Assembly: GCA_025927935.1 (NCBI GenBank)
Contig: JAICKM010000243.1
Coordinates: 1-8,989 of the forward strand
Direction of reading: 5' to 3'
Source of the DNA: Chloroflexia bacterium
GTDB lineage: Bacteria; Chloroflexota; Chloroflexia; QHBQ01; JADMIH01
DNA length: 8,989 nt
The stretch's first letter is position 1; each line of letters opens with the position of its first letter. The notes beneath the pieces are model-generated. The model searched no databases, was not told the DNA's origin, and saw only the letters and a program-made list of their open reading frames with translations. The translations under genes and the position numbers were made by a program. Shown one piece after another: positions 6,332 to 8,989 of this stretch.

Positions 6332-7252
6332 ATGCGCGTCTCGATTACCCAGTTGCAGCAAATGAAAAAGCAAGGCCGGCGCATCGTCATGGTCACAGTC
6401 TATGACTACAGCACCGCGCGCCTCACCGCCGATGCGGGCATCCCCGTGGTGCTCGTCGGCGACTCGCTGGGCATGGTCATGCTTGGTTACGAATCGACTA
6501 TCCCGGTGACGATGGACGTAATGGTCCATCACACCGCCGCCGTGGTGCGCGGCAACACCAAATCGCTGATCGTCGGCGACATGCCGTTCCTCAGCTATCG
6601 CGGCAGCGGGGACGAAGCGTTGCGCAACGCCGGGCGCCTGCTGCAAGAGGCGGGGGCCGGCGCGGTCAAGGTGGAGGGCGCGGATACCGTGCCGACCATC
6701 CGGCGCATGGTCGACGCCGGGATCCCAGTCATGGGCCACCTGGGCCTGACACCGCAGTCGGTCAACCAGTTCGGCGGCTGGAAGGCGCAGGGCAAGACCC
6801 CCGCTGCCGCCGCGAAAATGCTCGACGATGCGTTGGCGCTGCAAGACGCGGGCATCTTCGCCCTGGTGCTCGAAACCGTGCCCGCGACCCTGGCGCGCAT
6901 CATCAGCGAACGGCTCACCATCCCGACCATCGGCATCGGCGCGGGGCCGCATTGCGACGGGCAGGTGCAGGTGCTCCACGATCTGCTCGGCTGGTATCCC
7001 GATTTCATGCCCAAGCACGCCCGGCCCTATGCCCAGATCGGCGACGCGATCCGCGAAGCCTTCCGCGCGTATAGTGCCGATGTGGAAAGCGGCGCCTTCC
7101 CCGGCCCGGACCAGACCATCGATGTCGATCCGGCCGTCTTCGCCGCGCTCGAAGCGACCGCGGACGGCGCCCCATCCACGGATCAGCCGGCCACCGATAC
7201 GCCGGACCCGGAATTACGCTATGGCGGCGCCGGCTCCGGCCCCAAGCCCTGA
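6332..7252 (+). CDS. panB: 3-methyl-2-oxobutanoate hydroxymethyltransferase (PanB)
   Basis: PanB transfers a hydroxymethyl group from 5,10-methylenetetrahydrofolate to 2-ketoisovalerate, giving ketopantoate, the first committed step to pantothenate and CoA. It is a cytosolic (beta/alpha)8 enzyme needing Mg2+. Family landmarks are all present: VTVYDYSTARL (21-31), the metal ligand region VGDSLGM (42-48, D44), VGDMPFLSY (81-89, D83), AVKVEG (111-116), GHLGLTPQSVN (135-145), the probable catalytic glutamate in LETVP (E181) and GIGAGPHCDGQVQV (201-214). At 306 residues it is about 40 longer than the E. coli enzyme (264). The excess is an acidic, Pro/Thr/Asp-rich tail after about residue 265 that ends near RYGG. 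ATG 6332 follows the preceding stop by 1 base with only a weak TTGGA upstream, so coupling is likely. The following panC confirms the pathway. Confidence 0.97.
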   Translation: MRVSITQLQQMKKQGRRIVMVTVYDYSTARLTADAGIPVVLVGDSLGMVMLGYESTIPVTMDVMVHHTAAVVRGNTKSLIVGDMPFLSYRGSGDEALRNAGRLLQEAGAGAVKVEGADTVPTIRRMVDAGIPVMGHLGLTPQSVNQFGGWKAQGKTPAAAAKMLDDALALQDAGIFALVLETVPATLARIISERLTIPTIGIGAGPHCDGQVQVLHDLLGWYPDFMPKHARPYAQIGDAIREAFRAYSADVESGAFPGPDQTIDVDPAVFAALEATADGAPSTDQPATDTPDPELRYGGAGSGPKP

Positions 7253-7253
7253 C

Positions 7254-8105
7254 ATGCAAACTTTCGCGACTATCGGCGAACTCCGCGCGGCCCGCGCCGC
7301 CGTGGGACCGGGCACGCGCGTCGGCCTGGTGCCCACGATGGGTTACCTCCACGCCGGACACCTGTCGCTGGTCGAGCAGGCGCGCAACGAGTGCGACCTG
7401 GTGGTGGTCAGCATCTTCGTCAACCCGACGCAATTCGGCCCGACCGAAGACTTGAGCCGCTATCCGCGCGACGAGGTCCGCGATCTCCAGTTCCTGGAGT
7501 CGGCGGGCGTCGATTGGGTTTTCCTGCCCACGGCGGAGGAGATCTACCCGTCCGGCTTCCAGACCTATGTCGAGGTGCGCGAAGTGACGACCGTGCTGGA
7601 AGGCGCGGCCCGGCCCGGCCATTTTGCCGGGGTCGCCACCGTCGTCGCCAAGCTGTTCAACCTGGTGCAGCCCGGCGTGGCCTATTTCGGGCAAAAGGAC
7701 GCCCAGCAGATCGTCGTCATCCGGCGCATGGTGCGCGACTTGAACTTCCCGGTGGACCTGGTCGTCGGCATGACCATTCGGGAGCCGGACGGCCTGGCGC
7801 TGAGTTCGCGCAATGTCTACCTCGACCCGGCAGAGCGGCAGGCCGCGCTGGTGTTGTCCCGCGCCCTGCGGGCCGCACACGATCTGTGGGACGCGGGCGA
7901 ACGCGACGGCGAACGCCTGCGCGCCGCCATGCGCGCCGTGCTGGCTGCCGAGCCGCTAGCCCAGCCTGACTACGTCAGCATCGCCGACCTGGACACGCTG
8001 GCCGAACTAGAGGCCATCGCGCCGGACCAGGGCGCTCTGGCCTCCCTCGCCGTGCGCATCGGGCGCGGTACCCGGCTGATCGACAATCACATTCTGGAGC
8101 CTTGA
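7254..8105 (+). CDS. panC: Pantothenate synthetase (pantoate-beta-alanine ligase, PanC)
   Basis: PanC joins pantoate and beta-alanine using ATP, through a pantoyl-adenylate, to give pantothenate, AMP and PPi. It is a cytosolic member of the nucleotidyltransferase/class I tRNA-synthetase-like superfamily. Visible motifs are PTMG (27-30), HIGH-like HAGH (33-36), FVNPTQFGP (55-63), RPGHFAGV (120-127), YFGQKDAQQ (144-152) and the KMSKS-like REPDGLALSSRN (176-187). The 283 residues match the usual family length. ATG 7254 places the first motif at the normal distance from the N-terminus and leaves a 1-base gap after panB, but it has no clear Shine-Dalgarno sequence. ATG 7221, overlapping panB by 32 bases with a GGA 8 bases upstream, would add 11 Ala/Pro residues and cannot be excluded. 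Ketopantoate reductase and the source of beta-alanine are encoded elsewhere. Confidence 0.97.
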   Translation: MQTFATIGELRAARAAVGPGTRVGLVPTMGYLHAGHLSLVEQARNECDLVVVSIFVNPTQFGPTEDLSRYPRDEVRDLQFLESAGVDWVFLPTAEEIYPSGFQTYVEVREVTTVLEGAARPGHFAGVATVVAKLFNLVQPGVAYFGQKDAQQIVVIRRMVRDLNFPVDLVVGMTIREPDGLALSSRNVYLDPAERQAALVLSRALRAAHDLWDAGERDGERLRAAMRAVLAAEPLAQPDYVSIADLDTLAELEAIAPDQGALASLAVRIGRGTRLIDNHILEP

Positions 8106-8107
8106 CG

Positions 8108-8217
8108 AGTGGTCGGTGGTCGGTGGTCGGTGGTCAGTATGGCGGTTGATCACTACAGCAATCCGCTACGCTGCTACCCATAACCCACTGACCACCGATC
8201 ACCGACCACTGACCACT
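8108..8217 (+). repeat. Inverted pair of heptanucleotide tandem repeats (31-bp stem)
   Basis: The left arm (8108-8138) is AGT followed by four heptamers: GGTCGGT three times, then GGTCAGT. The right arm (8187-8217) is four complementary heptamers (ACTGACC, ACCGATC, ACCGACC, ACTGACC) followed by ACT. The arms pair over 31 positions with 29 Watson-Crick pairs and two G-T (G-U in RNA) pairs. The loop (8139-8186, 48 nt) is less GC-rich than the genes. The right arm ends immediately before the coaX ATG. No T-run follows, so this is not a standard intrinsic terminator. It fills nearly the whole panC-coaX gap. It could be a dispersed intergenic repeat (REP/MITE-like) or a structured leader for coaX. 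Confidence 0.9.
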
Positions 8218-8989
8218 ATGCTACTAGCAATCGATGTCGGCAACACGAATGCCGTGATTGGGATTTACGAGGGTACGGAGTTGCGCGCATCCTGGCGCGC
8301 GGCGACCGACCATGAGCGCACCGCCGACGAGTGGGGCGGGCTGATCTATACCTTCCTGTCGGCGCGCGGCATGGCCTTGCGCGAGGTCCATGCCTGCATC
8401 GTCTCCAGCGTGGTGCCGCCGGTCACGTCGGCGCTGCGCGAGATGAGCGCCGGGCTGCTGGGCCACCCGGCCATGGTCATCGAGCCGGGCCTCAAGACGG
8501 GCGTGCGCATCGCCATCGACAACCCGCGCGAAGTGGGCGCCGACCGCATCGTCAACGCTGTCGCCGCCTATCGCCGCTACGGCGGGCCGTGCATCGTGGT
8601 CGACTTCGGCACGGCGACGACCGTGGATGCTATCGGCGCCGACGGCGCCTATCTGGGCGGAGCCATCGCGCCCGGCCTGACCACCTCCGCCGAGGCGCTC
8701 TACCGGCTGGCCGCCCGCCTCTACTCGGTCGAACTGGTCGCCCCGCGCAGCGTGATCGGCAAGAACACCGTCAACAGCATGCAGGCGGGCATCGTCATCG
8801 GCTATGTCGCGCTGGTTGAGGGGCTGGTGGGACGCATGAAAGCCGAACTCCAGGCCGGCGGCGCGCCCGCCGATCTGCCGGTCATCGCCACGGGCGGCCT
8901 CTCCGGCCTCATCGCCCACGAGACGCGCGTGATCACCCACACCGACGCGGATTTGACGCTCGACGGCCTGCGCATGATCTACGAGATGA
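8218..8989 (+). CDS. coaX: Type III pantothenate kinase (CoaX), 3' partial
   Basis: CoaX phosphorylates pantothenate with ATP to 4'-phosphopantothenate, the first step of CoA synthesis from the vitamin. The type III family is an ASKHA-fold enzyme that typically needs a monovalent cation and is not feedback-inhibited by CoA. Motifs are the N-terminal phosphate loop DVGNTN (6-11), SSVVPP (63-68), GADRIVNA (107-114, with D109 at the expected catalytic position), DFGTATTVD (129-137), GGAIAPGL (147-154) and ATGGLSG (224-230). ATG 8218 gives MLLAIDVGNTN, the expected N-terminus, so the start is firm although no Shine-Dalgarno sequence is visible and the right arm of the upstream stem abuts it. The window ends after 257 complete codons at LRMIYEM with no stop. 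Family length suggests only a few residues are missing. It completes the panB-panC-coaX pathway grouping. Confidence 0.96.
   Translation, partial: MLLAIDVGNTNAVIGIYEGTELRASWRAATDHERTADEWGGLIYTFLSARGMALREVHACIVSSVVPPVTSALREMSAGLLGHPAMVIEPGLKTGVRIAIDNPREVGADRIVNAVAAYRRYGGPCIVVDFGTATTVDAIGADGAYLGGAIAPGLTTSAEALYRLAARLYSVELVAPRSVIGKNTVNSMQAGIVIGYVALVEGLVGRMKAELQAGGAPADLPVIATGGLSGLIAHETRVITHTDADLTLDGLRMIYEM

Noticed and set aside
6828..7253. Upstream extension of the panC frame by 142 codons
   Set aside because: The added sequence is Arg/Ser/Pro-rich, overlaps panB in another frame and has no family support; PanC normally begins about 26 residues before its PTMG motif, as it does from ATG 7254.
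8139..8186. Promoter in the loop before coaX (TTGATC at 8146, TACGCT at 8167)
   Set aside because: The spacing is 15 bases and the -10 element matches only about half the consensus; too weak to list as a feature, though a start in this stretch remains possible.
8108..8217. Intrinsic terminator or CRISPR-like array
   Set aside because: No T-run follows the stem, and the next bases are the coaX start codon. The heptamers are contiguous with no spacers, so it is not a CRISPR.

Overview
The window is a GC-rich (roughly 70% by eye), densely packed bacterial stretch with all seven genes on the + strand. The best guess for the source is a member of the Chloroflexota, perhaps Anaerolineae-like. This rests on recalled family resemblance: a proline-rich membrane protein with repeated LPxWM/LPxWL motifs, next to a 'glutamate mutase MutL'-type ATPase. 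No rRNA or other phylogenetic marker is present, so the assignment is tentative.

Region 1 (1-6330) holds four genes of poorly known function in tight array. They are a membrane-anchored protein with nine short Trp motifs (5' end cut by the window edge), a six-helix membrane protein, an ASKHA-fold ATPase of the MutL type with a long C-terminal extension, and a soluble protein with a predicted barrel-sandwich front and a KOW-like tail. Junctions are a 4-base overlap, a 57-base gap holding a hairpin, and a 1-base gap. No cobalamin-dependent mutase subunit is present, so the usual name of the ATPase probably misleads. The four genes look like one membrane-associated machine of unknown role, and this is the best candidate for an undescribed system here.

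Region 2 (6332-8989) holds three recognisable coenzyme A genes: panB (ketopantoate hydroxymethyltransferase), panC (pantothenate synthetase) and coaX (type III pantothenate kinase, cut by the right edge within its last few codons). panB and panC follow the cassette with 1-base gaps, so all six upstream genes could lie on one transcript. Together the three enzymes cover ketopantoate formation, condensation of pantoate with beta-alanine, and phosphorylation of pantothenate. Ketopantoate reductase and aspartate decarboxylase are not in the window.

The only sizeable non-coding stretch is the 112 bases between panC and coaX. It is almost filled by an inverted pair of heptanucleotide tandem repeats that can form a 31-bp stem. 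The stem ends one base before the coaX ATG, and coaX has no visible Shine-Dalgarno sequence. I saw no tRNA, rRNA, CRISPR array, transposase or intrinsic terminator.
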